The position numbers were made by a program, and so were the translations under genes. DNA of 64,000 nt from Endomychus coccineus (taxonomy: Eukaryota; Arthropoda; Insecta; Coleoptera; Endomychidae): assembly GCA_958510875.1 (NCBI GenBank), contig OY294067.1:59594039-59658038 (forward strand). The letters are read 5' to 3'. The notes under the pieces are model-generated. The model was given only the letters and a program-made list of their open reading frames with translations. It searched no databases and was not told the origin of the DNA. Below are positions 23,522-34,304 of this stretch, in pieces. Positions within the stretch are counted from its first letter, which is position 1; each line of letters opens with the position of its first letter.

Positions 23522-24335
23522 GATCGAGTTGAGTGAATTTTTGAGTACTTATGGCGAACGCTACGTTCAGGATGGGTTTCGTTAAATATCCTTGCAGCCG
23601 CTCGGGCATAATTTTGATTTGGGTAATAAAGGCTAACCAGCTCAACATGTTCTTGCAATATGTACACCATATTTTTTGAAATTTTAAACAAATCAGCAAA
23701 GTAGTAACTCAACAGATTGATTAAAATTTTCAAGAAACGTTAAAACCAGATAAACACCTTCTAAGAACAAAAAATGAAGGCAACATAAGGAAATGTTTTG
23801 CTGTTTTTTTATTATTAGTTTGAGAGAATGTATTATCGTATGGAAGTCAATGGAGGACAATTTGAACATTTGATTTAAACACACAGATTTAATTTTTTTC
23901 ATTGTAAGCATGACAACACAATTCAATTTTTTTACGAATGTGATTTTTTGAAGATTGTTTAAGTTTGTAAAAAAGGCTTAATAAAAATGAGCTTGTACAT
24001 TGTACAAATAATCAAAATATTCAAGGTGGCGCATTCGAGCGGCAAAATTAATTTTTGGCAAAAACGGTTCTTCAAATTTACGTTTTTCATACACCGTTGT
24101 AAAGAGGCTTCCAAGACATTTCAAAAGACGTATCACTCAACCCCTCTCCCCTATTCAATTTTGAGGGGTTGAAGCGCCCCCTATTAGGGGGTTGCTCGTT
24201 CAAGCCTCAAATATACGTCAAAAGATGTCCCCTAAACAAAATCATTCGACGTTTTTCGGGAGATTTTTCCACTCACTATGTATAAGAAATATACGGGGTG
24301 GCTCGTCTGAGATGAAACACCTTGAATATACATTT
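23522..24335 (-). mobile_element. Half copy of the mariner-type long-TIR element
   Basis: Reading on the minus strand from 24335, this matches one long arm and the adjacent transposase start of the element at 46384-48003, including MVYILQEHVELVSLYY and ARAAARIFNETHPERSVRH. It stops abruptly near 23540 beside the Penelope-like element, so its other half is missing. The end CGGGGTGGCTCGTCTGAGAT matches the terminus of the full copy. Confidence 0.8.
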
Positions 24336-25020
24336 TTTTTTACGGCGGGCCCTAGCGGCGAAATGGAGCATCATAGGAAAATAAATTATGGGACACAAAA
24401 AAGATGTGGAAATGTTTGATCTCCAAAAGTCGATTCTTGTATTTTGCCATAGAATGAATGCAGTTTCGTTGTAAATTTCAAAAAACGGCCAAAAACGCCA
24501 AAAAAATTTATATATATCTTAAAAATCACTCTCTCCGTTGATCTGCGGGTTGTCAAATTAGTGTTCCAAAAGTAGAAAAAACCAGGTCTGTATGCTGCTC
24601 AACATTTTTACAGAAAAAATTACAATTGCAATGGACTACAACTAGCGATTGAATGATTATTTGTCGAGGAAGGAGGGTAGAAGTAGCTTCAGCGAATGCC
24701 AAAACGATTATTAACAGTTATACAGGACATTGAAACTAACTTCTTTGCCGGGAAATTAACCTTTTCAAGTTATAAAGTTTCGGCCGCAAGAAAATAGACT
24801 AAATAAGGTAACTGTGAGCATCGTCCATTGGGATTTTGCAATAAACTTTACACTTCTAATACTTCAAATAATACATTCAACATTTGCACCATGTTTCACA
24901 TTCTGATCACGTGTTTCTAATGCCATTATTTAGTTAATTTTCATCAGTTTAGTTTCGTATTTACAATGCATGAATGTAAGTTCAGAAGCGTATAAATTCT
25001 TTAATAAAATCTAGATTATT
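24336..25020. other. Intronic DNA, nothing recognised
   Basis: AT-rich sequence between the half transposon and the small candidate exon. No motif was recognised. Confidence 0.4.
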
Positions 25021-25240
25021 TCACTTTCCACAACGCACTCCTGCTATTTCGAAAGAATCTGTCCATTTATAACGAACTCGGGATTTGTCAAAAGTTATAT
25101 ACTGCATACTTTCCGAAGTTAAGTTATCTTTCTCCAGTTCAAATGTCATGTATGTATTTTCAAGATATTGGTTGGTGTACAGAAGTAATGAATTATTTAT
25201 CGAGTTATACAATTTGCCATCACGTGGAAGATTATTATTT
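25021..25240 (-). CDS. Candidate terminal coding exon, unknown
   Basis: A branch-like AACTAAT plus T-run and an AG (ATAAAACGATAG) precede a frame of 72 codons ending in TGA at 25021. It reads NNNLPRDGKLYNSINNSLLL, then YTNQYLENTYMTFELEKDNL, ...KWTDSFEIAGVRCGK. The amino-acid mix looks protein-like, but no family was recognised and no partner exon in the right phase was found nearby. It may be an old insertion or chance. Confidence 0.25.
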
Positions 25241-25369
25241 CTATCGTTTTATAAAAAAAAAATTAGTTATTTAACTCATCAAGTGGAACGTACCTTTGAT
25301 GAAATTGCGTTTTTGAACCAAAGTTTTAAACGCATCACATATTTATGTTCTTCTGCGACTTATTAATTA

Positions 25370-25885
25370 CGTTACATTCTTGATATTCTATCAGATGAAA
25401 CTATTGGTAAACATCCCGGATAGATACAATCAAATCTCCTTATGCGCTTGTACGGTAAGCTACGCAGTCGCTACTGTCGCCATAATCATATTAACTTGCG
25501 GCATCTTTGAATTACGTGTAAGAATCAAATGAAATTGGTCTACAGATTTAAAAGATGTCCCTAATGTTAAGCAGCTTCTCAAAATCACCTTTATCTCAAA
25601 TCTCGGCAATTATCTATATCCGGGAACTATTTTTCGAACCTACTGTAAATACTAATCATTAAACGGTAAGAAATTTCAATTGGCAGATAGCCAGAATATC
25701 AGCGTGTAGTCCACCGATATCGTGTAGTGGAGCGTTCGCAGATGTTACTGACCTATTTGTATTTTTTGCCAAAAGCGAATTTCCCGAATCATAACATTGG
25801 AAAAATAACAATTTCATGAAGAATAAATGAACGGTGACGTTTAATGAATAATATTAAAAACGTTCACACTATGGATATATTACAA
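25370..25885. other. Intronic DNA, nothing recognised
   Basis: AT-rich spacer left of the mirrored Penelope-like remnant; no signal seen. Confidence 0.4.
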
Positions 25886-26044
25886 CACTATTGATAAGAA
25901 ATTATCACCCTTATCCACTAAAAATACTATTAAAGTACTGAGGACCTTTCGGCTTCCAAGTAGCCATCATCAGAGTGAACTGAATTATAAATCAAAATGT
26001 GCCTGTTTAAATTGAGGATAATAATGTAGACAATGGGTTTTACC

Positions 26045-26631
26045 CCATAGACCTATTATCCTAAGGAGACAGAATTGTTTACATTTAAACACGAACAGAC
26101 GTTGCCAAATTTCGGGCCACTCAGACCGCTGTATATTACAAGTATGGCTGTATGGAATGTGCTGTTGCCGGATTAGTTGTTCTGTGTGCCAGATTGAGAT
26201 TTGTTATTATTATAAAAACGTCCACAGCATTATTTATTCGTTATTAGAAGCAATACAGTAATTTATGGTAACCTGGAATATACAATCGAATTATAGAATA
26301 TTTAAATTTTTAAATATAGAACTATTCCATTCCATTGCATCTTTGTTCAGAAAGCGACAACGCCGCGCACCTTTTATGAATGGGTACTTGGTTCTGTGCT
26401 ACGCAATTTGACAGATTCCGTATTGCTCGTAGCTATTTCGAAGCGGTGCTGCCTTATAAGTGGTACCAAGTTGTCAATCATAGTTACAGCGTTGCCAATA
26501 AGGAGTAATTATGACTCGGCGACAAAGTGGTCCGTTGGTTTTCTTCGTCATACTTCATGTAAAAATTGCGACAAGTCAAATGGAGTTTTATGAATGAGAT
26601 GTTTCGTCTCCTTAGGATAATAGGTCTATGG
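26045..26631. mobile_element. 587-base TIR element with 6-base target duplication
   Basis: Perfect 26-base inverted ends (26045-26070 starting CCATAGACCTATTATCC, and 26606-26631) are flanked by TTTACC at 26039-26044 and 26632-26637. It is inserted in the Penelope-like remnant. It contains no transposase and is therefore non-autonomous. The superfamily was not recognised. Confidence 0.85.
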
Positions 26632-26944
26632 TTTACCCTCAGGTGGAAATAAATCGGAATTTAATAAATGCTTTTTCGTTTACACATTTCCTTCTAAATT
26701 ACCTAGATATTTGTTTGTACTGTGTTTTAAAAGTGATAAACTTTCTTGAGAAATGGTGTGACCTGTTTTCAAAATATGTTCGGCTACCGCTGATTGTTCA
26801 CCATTATTTTTCTTTGTATGGGCAAAATGTTCCTTATAACGAGTTAAAATGTTGGTTCTAGTTTGAACCACATAGCATTTTGAACACGACTCAATTAATT
26901 TTGTAAATCCCGGATTTTTCGAAATCGGAAATTTTATCAAAGGT

Positions 26945-27425
26945 GTTGCCTAATAGTATATTAAAGAACGAGTTCCCTAAGACTCGTCTTAAAGCACGAA
27001 TTTAAGTTTAAAAAACGAGTGGCGAAGCCACGAGTTTTTTTAAGGAATGAGTGCTTCAAGGTCTTAGGAAACGAGTTGTTTATACTATTTTTTGTAATTT
27101 GCTCTTTTTATGTCGTTTTTAAACAAAAATGTACAATTTAGTCCATTTAGGGATTTTTATGGTGGTTGGTAACATCTTAATTTTGAAAGTGAAAATTTGA
27201 TTTAGTGGTTCTGTGATCGCTTTCTTGAGTTGTTGACGCTCGACACTGTCATTTAAACTGACATAATGATGACAAGATAATTCCGCATCAAGCTCGCCAA
27301 CCTAAACATTTTCGTAAAAAGTTCCGTGCTTTTTTGGATATTAAGACACGGCGAGTGATGACGTTGCGTTCGTTAATGGGTCAATTAGAAAATCAAAATG
27401 GAGGCAAATTACAAAAACGGTATAT
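26945..27425. mobile_element. Palindromic insertion with ACGAGT hairpin
   Basis: A hairpin around 26952-27092 has its apex at ACGAGTGGCGAAGCCACGAGT minus the final base, with arms that include GAACGAGTTCCCTAAGACTC. The outer part pairs TTTTTGTAATTTGC near 27095 with GCAAATTACAAAAA near 27405. It interrupts the mirrored Penelope-like remnant. There is no coding content. Confidence 0.6.
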
Positions 27426-28332
27426 TAGCTTGTTGTACATCTATAAACTGGTTGTATTGCAAATTTAGAAAACAAACTATAGAATTTATTAATTACTGAA
27501 GAATGATAAGCGAATCTTTTGAATCTTATCGAAGTATTTGAAGGTAATGGCTCTAATTTGATTTCCTATTTCCTTTTATGTTTAGAAACAAAAACAAAAA
27601 AGGAAATTGGAACGTAGCCAACTAAACAAATTAGAGCCATTACCTTTAAATACTTCAATAAAATTTAAAAGTATCACTTATCATTCTTCAGTAATTAATA
27701 AATTCCATAGTTTGTTTTCTAAATTTGTAATACAACCAGTTTATAGATGTAAGAACAAGCTTAAACACCGTTTAGGCAACAACTTTAATATAAAGTTTCC
27801 GATTTCGACAAATCCGGGATTTACAAAATCAATTGTGAGTCGTGTTCAAAATTCTATGTGGGTCAAACTACAAGGAACATTTCAACTCGTTATAGAACAT
27901 TTTGTCCATAAAGAAAAATAACCATTTCTCAAGAAAGTGTTTTTAAAACACAGTACAGACAAATATCTAGGTAATTTAGAAGGGATGGAAATGTATAAAC
28001 GAAAAAGCAATTTATTAAATTCGAAATTATTTCCAGCTGAAGGTAAACCTATTGTTTACATTATTATCCCCCAAATAGTATTTGAACAGGCACATTTTCA
28101 TTTATAATTTAGTTTACTCTGATGATGGCTACTTGGTAGCGGAAAGGTCCTCAGTACTTTAATAGTATTTTTAGTGAATAATGATGATTATTTCTTATCA
28201 ATAAAAAGATTTATCTGTGCACTATTCTTGGCACAATTGCTATATACTATTAGTTTTACTACTTGTGGAACTTACTATACTAATCTACTGAAAGAGTCAA
28301 CTTTAATTGCCGAAATAGGTATTTCTAAATTA

Positions 28333-29649
28333 GTCGGGTCAAATTAGACGTAAAAATTGTGAAAGTTAGGAATTTTTTCCAAACAGACCAATCAACTTAA
28401 TGTTTTTTGCAAATCGTTCCTGGACGGATACTCAACGATATTGAACTTTAAGATCTAGTCGTTCGACCATTTTTCATCTGTTAAATCGGAAATTGGCCAA
28501 TTTTCATGGAAAATTTGCAAAATTGGTAAGTATTGCAAAAATTTGTTAGAAAACTCCACTCGGGAGTTTTCGGGGTCGCTGATCACGATTCCGAAGTTAG
28601 ATTTACCATTTTCGACCGCAGTATCTAGAAATTGGCCAATTTTATGTCAGAAAAATGGATAAATTAGATAATTTCGTAATTTTTTTTGAAATTGGCACTG
28701 CTATCAAAAGTCAGGGAATTTATCCGTGACTGTAAATCATTTGTTTCATATCCAATATCAAATGACGCTTGCGTTCGAGAATCAGTAATTTCTGATATAC
28801 CTGTCTCTTTCAAATTATAGTTTTGGAATGGTACCCAGAATTTTATTTATATTATTTTTAAATTAATAAACATTAGAATGTAAGTGTAAATGTAAATGTG
28901 AGAAATTGTAAAATATAGATAGTAAATAATGAAATGTAAAAAAATAAATGAAATATTAAAATGTTTTATAAAAATATATTCATAAATTCTTGTTCTTATT
29001 CGAATTTGTCCATTTTGTTTCTAGACGGTTGACCAATTTCAGGTATGAAATATTTTTTTGCCATGAAATTGGTAAATTTCTAAATGGTATAATAATAAAA
29101 AAATGTTACTCCAGAATCACGAAACCCCCAAACGATATTTTCTAGCCATTTTCAACAAAAATTACGAAATTATCTAATTTATCCATTTTTCTGACATAAA
29201 ATTGGCCAATTCCTAGCTACCCCGGTGGAAAATGGTAAATCTAACTTCGGAATCGTGATCAGCCACCTCGAAAACCCCCGAGTGAAATGTTTTAGTCAAT
29301 TTCAACAAAACCTACGAAATTATTAAATTTGATCATTTTTGGGACATAAAGTTGGCCAATTTCTAGCTACCGCGTTCGAAAATGGTAAATCTAACTTCAG
29401 AATCGTGACCAGCGACCCCGAAAACCCCGGAGTGGAGTTTGCCAGACAATTTTGGCAATACTTACCAATTTTGTAAATTTTCCCATGAAAATTGGCCAAT
29501 TTCCGGTTTAACAGGTGAAAAATGGTCGAGCGACCAGATCTTAAAGCTCAATATCGTTCAGTATCCGTCCAGGAACGATTTGCAAAAACAATTAAGTTGA
29601 TTGGTCTGTTTGGAAAAAATTCCAAGCTTTTTTGCTAAATTGACTCGAC
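28333..29649. mobile_element. TA-flanked inverted-repeat element with GC-rich motif
   Basis: The ends GTCGGGTCAAATTAG and CTAAATTGACTCGAC are inverted and flanked by TA. Arms of several hundred bases pair around an AT-rich centre (28760-29090), sharing AAATCGTTCCTGGACGGATA, AATTGGCCAATTT and GACCAATCAACTTAA. Motif copies GTCGCTGATCACGATTCCGA (about 28575) and CAGCGACCCCGAAAACCC (about 29413) lie in the arms, with two more near 29110 and 29260. It is non-autonomous. Confidence 0.8.
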
Positions 29650-30400
29650 TAAATATCGTTGTAGTGCTTGGGTACATTCGATGTGGCAGTGATCATCTGT
29701 AATAAAAAACTGGACTCTGACGTAACTGTTTTAATAGACGATCTTGATATTAATACAAATTAAACTACTATTCCGTTTAGGTTTCTAGAGGCATTTATTT
29801 TGGCAGTGTTGTGTTGATCACAATTCCCGTAACCTTATTGAATTTTTCCAGATTTTAATCATGTTGATGCTACAAATTTGTCGTCTTTCTGTTTGAACTA
29901 TGCTCCTAACCACCGAATGGTATGTCTTCAATATCATCTTACCAATCATAATTCATTTATGTTTTTAGTTTATATAGGATCTGTCAAGACTAACTTCCAT
30001 TCATTTTATAAATTATTGATAATTCAAATTTGAGCTTTGGGTTTCAACTAACAGATATTTGTACAACTTAAGTAAGCAAATTTTTGGATTCTACACTATT
30101 TCTTCAAAAAGAACACCGGTGTTACGAAAGACATTCTTCCTATTGAATGTAGTAAGAATGGTCACCAAAATTTTAGTTTTTCTCCTCGATTTAGAATACA
30201 GCAAAAATTTTGATGTGGAGTGAGTTGTAAGGTACATTATTATCCAGAATAATTTGCAGGGATTACGTTTCACAAAGAAATACGCCAAAACAAGTTCTGT
30301 TAGAACTGAGAGTTATCGCGTATCTGATTCAACCGAACTCTCAGATTATTCTCAATGAGGTATTTCAGGAGCTAACTGTACGAAATTCATCCATTGCATT
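29650..30400. other. Intronic DNA, nothing recognised
   Basis: No repeat pair or coding domain recognised. Confidence 0.4.
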
Positions 30401-30402
30401 AT

Positions 30403-31250
30403 TCAAGCTTGCCCCAATACCTTTTGCCGAAGCTGTCCAGAAAATTCCAACTCTTCACCTCTCCAGATCATCCGAGGTTTTGCCCGAAATTTGTATCCAC
30501 ATAGCAATTTCAGACGCAGAGCCTCTTCGAGACAATTGGCAAAATGATGAACCGAATCGGGTCGATCATTATAAAGCATTATAGAACTTCCGTTCGAGAT
30601 AGCTCTAACACTAGTTAACATATCATCTTACTTACAGACCTTTAACTGTAAAGGGAACTCATTGTATTTGTATCATTCGAGAATATGTTTCTGCCTAAAA
30701 TTCATAAATCGCTCTCACCAAGGTTGAATATGTCCGAATGAACTGCTTGTTATTCTAATAATCGCTCCAAGAATCGCAATGGCATCCAATGAACCCCTTC
30801 AACTCCTGACAAAAGTTAGCTATAATGTAAAAGATGTTTTTCCGTTTTTGCCATAATAGAACTTCTGATGGAGACTGGAAGGGTTATCGGAACGTAATTC
30901 TTCAAAAATAATGCCCACCAGCGTGTTATCGTCAATGGCGAAAGCTATTAGTCATCGAAAGATACTATTTCGTTGCCCAATTGGGTGGTACGAATCAGAA
31001 GAAGATTTGGTCTTAACAAGACTGCGCTACATGCCATATAGTGCGTCAAACAATGGATATATTGAGGGAAACGTTCGGCGATCAAGTAACGAAAAGAAGA
31101 TGTCAATTGACCACCACGATCCTGTGATTTAAGACCTGTAGATTATTATCTGTGTGGATATGAAGAGTATTTGATGTATAGAAATTTGGAGACTAACATT
31201 GCATTGCGTGTTATTGGTGGAATCGGGCGACCAATACTTGATACTGATGG
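30403..31250. pseudogene. Possible decayed transposase pieces
   Basis: Plus-strand pieces near 31100-31230 read DLxxxDYYLCGYEEYLMYRN, loosely like the end of mariner-type DDE domains (SPDLxPxDFFLWGYL). A 72-codon minus-strand stretch at 30403-30621 (DRPDSVHHFANCLEEALRLK) was not recognised. The assignment is weak. Confidence 0.3.
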
Positions 31251-31735
31251 TTGGTAAAATTGTACCGGTTCTATTCCAATTTAAAGTTCTATCACGCAAC
31301 ATCCTACTTTATCTCTCAAGAGGGTCATGATTCTGATCAGTTGCTGAATTGGCAAAGTTGTATTATTCTGAATAAAAGAGGAAAGCAAAAGTTGTTGTTA
31401 CATTTGGACGCAATCATAACTTATGAACATGAATAATTTATTCCATAATACGAATGTACAGGATATTTCTTAAGAAGAGGTCATAAATGCAATGGCGCTT
31501 TCTATGACCAAAAATAAGATTTTTTTATTATATATAGCTTTGGGGCTTAGACAGCCATTGTCAACCTAAATAGTGTCAAAATTTAACAAACCGCTTAAGT
31601 TAATTCAACCAAACTCGGTATATTTAGTGTGTGGGTGGTGTGGGTATGGAGAAATGACCAGCTTCAGAAAATCACCAGTGTCGGAAGTGTGGGTATCATT
31701 ATATATCAAAAAAAAAAAATATTTCACCCTGTATA
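31251..31735. other. Intronic DNA, nothing recognised
   Basis: AT-rich, with a 12-base A run at about 31710. No signal seen. Confidence 0.35.
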
Positions 31736-31737
31736 AT

Positions 31738-33005
31738 ATTACAAATAAAATTGGTCGTCATATGCGCTATTGTATTATCTTAATTTTTTGTCTCTTTAAA
31801 CTTTTTTTGTATTTCAAACCGATTAACGAAAAAATTTATTTATTTCACGATACTCATTACATTACTTCAAATAATAACAAAATAATAGATTTTTAATGGA
31901 ATTATGCTACTATGGTTCAAAATGGCCACTTTCAGCCAATATACATGTTCAAAATCTTCTTGAAATTCTCGAACACGTGCAAATATGCCAAGAGTAACTC
32001 TCATCACATCACAACTGCTACAATTGGTTAATGTGATTGCTCCTCAGATCCAATGGAAACCATGTACACGTCTTCAAACTAAAAAATCAATAGGGTTCAC
32101 ATCTGTTGATCTGGACGTCCAGGATGGACCTGGTTCTTAAACGCCTCCTTCAAAATTCACGAGCACTCAAACTAGCCCTATAGTGCATGAATCACATTCT
32201 TCCTCTTAGCGGATAGGAAAATCTTCAAGTAGTTCAGGTATTGAAATGTTTTCAAGAAAATGTTTATAGGGGGCACCGCTTAAAGTTTTTGGTAGAATAC
32301 ATTGGAAAATAATAGCCTCTGGAAAAATTAGCTTTGTCGGTAAAAAATATGTCAGCGGTAGTCAACATTCTGTTAAATTTTTTGTATCTCCAGTGGCAAA
32401 TTTGTAAACGAGCAGGGTATTTCTTGCGGCAATGAAGCTTGAACCCTATAATTGTGGTACTGGTGATATTTCAGGATGTTCATGTTCTAACACTCAAAGG
32501 TCTACCAAGAATTAGACCTTTCTGAAACGAGCCTGATTCCGAAATAAATTTCTGAACGTTTTTGTATTTGAAGCTGGATGATTTGGAAATCTTTCAATAA
32601 AAATTCGCATAGCCTCACTGCCATTCAATCTGCAAGGTCATACAAGTAATTTAATTAATGTGTAGTCAAATTAAGCTTATTTCTTGATAAAATTAAGTTT
32701 TAATTATGGCTTATTCAAATGCTGAAATGGCCAATAATTCCAGCATTTGAATAAGCCATGATTAGGACTTAATTTTATCAAGAAATAAGCTTGATTTGAC
32801 AATACACAATAATTAAATAAAATGACGGCTTCTCATTATTATTGTTTTGCATGACTTATTACAATTTACTATTTTCAAGTATCGTAAGATTGCAGTTGCG
32901 TCAATTTTCTCGCTAATCGGTTTGAAATAAAAAAAAAGTGTGAGTAGACAAAAAATTTAGATAATACAATAGCGCATATTATTTGTAATAGATAGATAGA
33001 TAAAA
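31738..33005. mobile_element. Inverted-repeat element with decayed transposase and a nested hairpin
   Basis: The arms at about 31738-31890 and 32830-33005 are diverged inverted copies (ATGCGCTATTGTATTATCTT, TTTCAAACCGATTA, CACGATAC). Between them the minus strand at 31895-32150 gives pieces such as VREFQEDFEHVYWLKVAI, reminiscent of the C-terminus of mariner-type transposases. A 136-base hairpin (32665-32800) sits near the right arm. It is dead. Confidence 0.5.
32665..32800. repeat. Long near-perfect hairpin
   Basis: Arms of about 65 bases pair across a short loop: the left begins GTCAAATTAAGCTTATTTCT and the right ends with its complement. It may be a MITE or a foldback piece. Confidence 0.75.
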
Positions 33006-33164
33006 TTCATTATATTATAAGCTATAGACAAACAGATATCACGAATCGTCAAATTTAAAATCAATTAAATTGTAAATAAAATAAATAGATAAAAATAATA
33101 CGGAAAAACATACATGATAGATTATAGTGATGAAAATAATTAGTTTTTTCCTCACATTAAGCAT

Positions 33165-33351
33165 AGAAACACTTCTTTATTGTTGATACATTTCTCGACT
33201 AAATATCGCATCAAACTACGAAAATTAAACAGGACGATATATATATTTTTTTTGATGAATAAATAGAAACACTTCTTTATTGTTGATACATTTCTCGACT
33301 GAATATAAACAGGACGATATATATATTTTTTTTGATGAATAAATATCGCCA
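33165..33351. repeat. Tandem duplication (two copies)
   Basis: Two copies of AGAAACACTTCTTTATTGTT continue to GATGAATAAATA. The unit is about 99 bases and the second copy has an internal deletion of about 13 bases. They lie just downstream of RS exon I in the intron. Confidence 0.8.
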
Positions 33352-33812
33352 CTGGCAATTTTCTAAAGGTAATGATATATTAAACATCTATACCGAGTTT
33401 AGATAAATTACCTCAAGCTGTTTAGAAATTAAAAATGAAAACTGATTTTCATTAACATTTTTGACAACCTGCAGTTCGACAACGGCTGCTTTAAGACCAC
33501 AAGGAACGAAAAAAACTTATCTTTGGGCCTAGGATAAGTTCTTGAATTTTTACCACTTAAGAAACATCCTGTATATAACGAGGATTCCTACAAAATCTTA
33601 CTTTTGAAAAATCCTACAAAATAACAATAGCAACTACTTACGACGTGTTCGAACAAAGAAAAAAAATGTTACAGTGCACAGAAGGATGTATCGATTCGTA
33701 ATGACAATAGTTTTATCGGTTTAAACTGAACTATGTATAATTATTATAAAACTCATATCTTACCGGTTATGGTCATCGAAATGTTATTATATTGGAAATT
33801 AAGGATACTGAC

Positions 33813-33981
33813 CTGATCCGTAGAAATGGAACGCCTGCCGTGCTTCTTCCTGGATGCTGATTTGTCGTGACGGTGACGATGGCGTTTCTTCGACGTTGGA
33901 GATCGGCGATGGCTGCGTTTGAAACGGCGTTCAGCACTTGACCCCCGTTCATATTGTCTTGATCTGTGTGCCCTCTGACTA
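33813..33981 (-). CDS. Doa: Doa RS/KH-rich N-terminal exon I
   Basis: This exon encodes RAHRSRQYERGSSAERRFKR, then SHRRSPTSKKRHRHRHDKSA and SRKKHGRRSISTDQ. Such Arg/Ser/His-rich segments precede the kinase domain in CLK kinases and help bind SR splicing factors in the nucleus. The acceptor is TATTTTTTCCAG and the donor is GTCAGT. It starts with one base of a split codon, so an upstream exon ending in phase 2 is required; that exon was not found. It ends in phase 0 and fits exon H, skipping exon J. It has no in-frame ATG. Confidence 0.75.
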
Positions 33982-34139
33982 CTGGAAAAAATAAGTAATT
34001 CATTGAATTTAAACAAATTAACATTCAACACACAACATTGAATAAGAAATACAGAAGTTCGTAACTCATACCACTGATGAAGATTTTACCGAAACAATTC
34101 TCGAAGTGAAAAATTCTTTAGGCGCCTTGAACTATTTCA

Positions 34140-34300
34140 GATGGGGGTAAAACCATGGTTCCGTCACGTGCCGTCACACTGTAGCTATATATATTAGGTA
34201 TTATGTATACTGCTGCGTGTCAGGGGTCAGGCAGTCTCTCTATACGCTTACACACGTGTGCATATCTGAGTCGGATACTCGACTTATTTATTTACTCAAG
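34140..34300 (-). promoter_or_regulatory. Possible promoter upstream of RS exon
   Basis: On the minus strand, a TATATATAG box near 34187 is followed by GACGGCACGTGACGG with an E-box (CACGTG, 34165-34170). A downstream GTATGAGT donor near 34071 would leave a 90-base intron to the RS exon acceptor. The frame from such an exon contains a stop, so at most it is a 5'UTR exon. Weak. Confidence 0.25.
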
Positions 34301-34304
34301 CATC

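Larger units (their letters stand above)
25886..28200. mobile_element. Mirrored Penelope-like remnant (family B) with two nested insertions
   Basis: The ends at about 25886-26038 and 28020-28200 are inverted copies carrying AAGTAGCCATCATCAGAG and CTTTAATAGTATTTTTAGTG. Inside, minus 26680-26940 encodes a GIY-YIG-like piece (SCSKCYVVQTRTNILTRYKE) and plus 27607-27921 encodes RSQLNKLEPLPLNTSIKFKS and NIKFPISTNPGFTKS. Two later insertions sit in it, at 26045-26631 and about 26945-27425. A fragment of the same family lies at 38505-38575. Confidence 0.75.

Noticed and set aside
33165..33351. CRISPR-like direct repeats
   Set aside because: Only two long, unequal copies without spacers, in a eukaryotic intron; an ordinary tandem duplication.
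34072..34160. Possible coding exon joining RS exon I through a 90-base intron
   Set aside because: In the phase required by the RS exon the candidate contains a TAA with no ATG after it, so it cannot supply the start. At most it is a 5'UTR exon.
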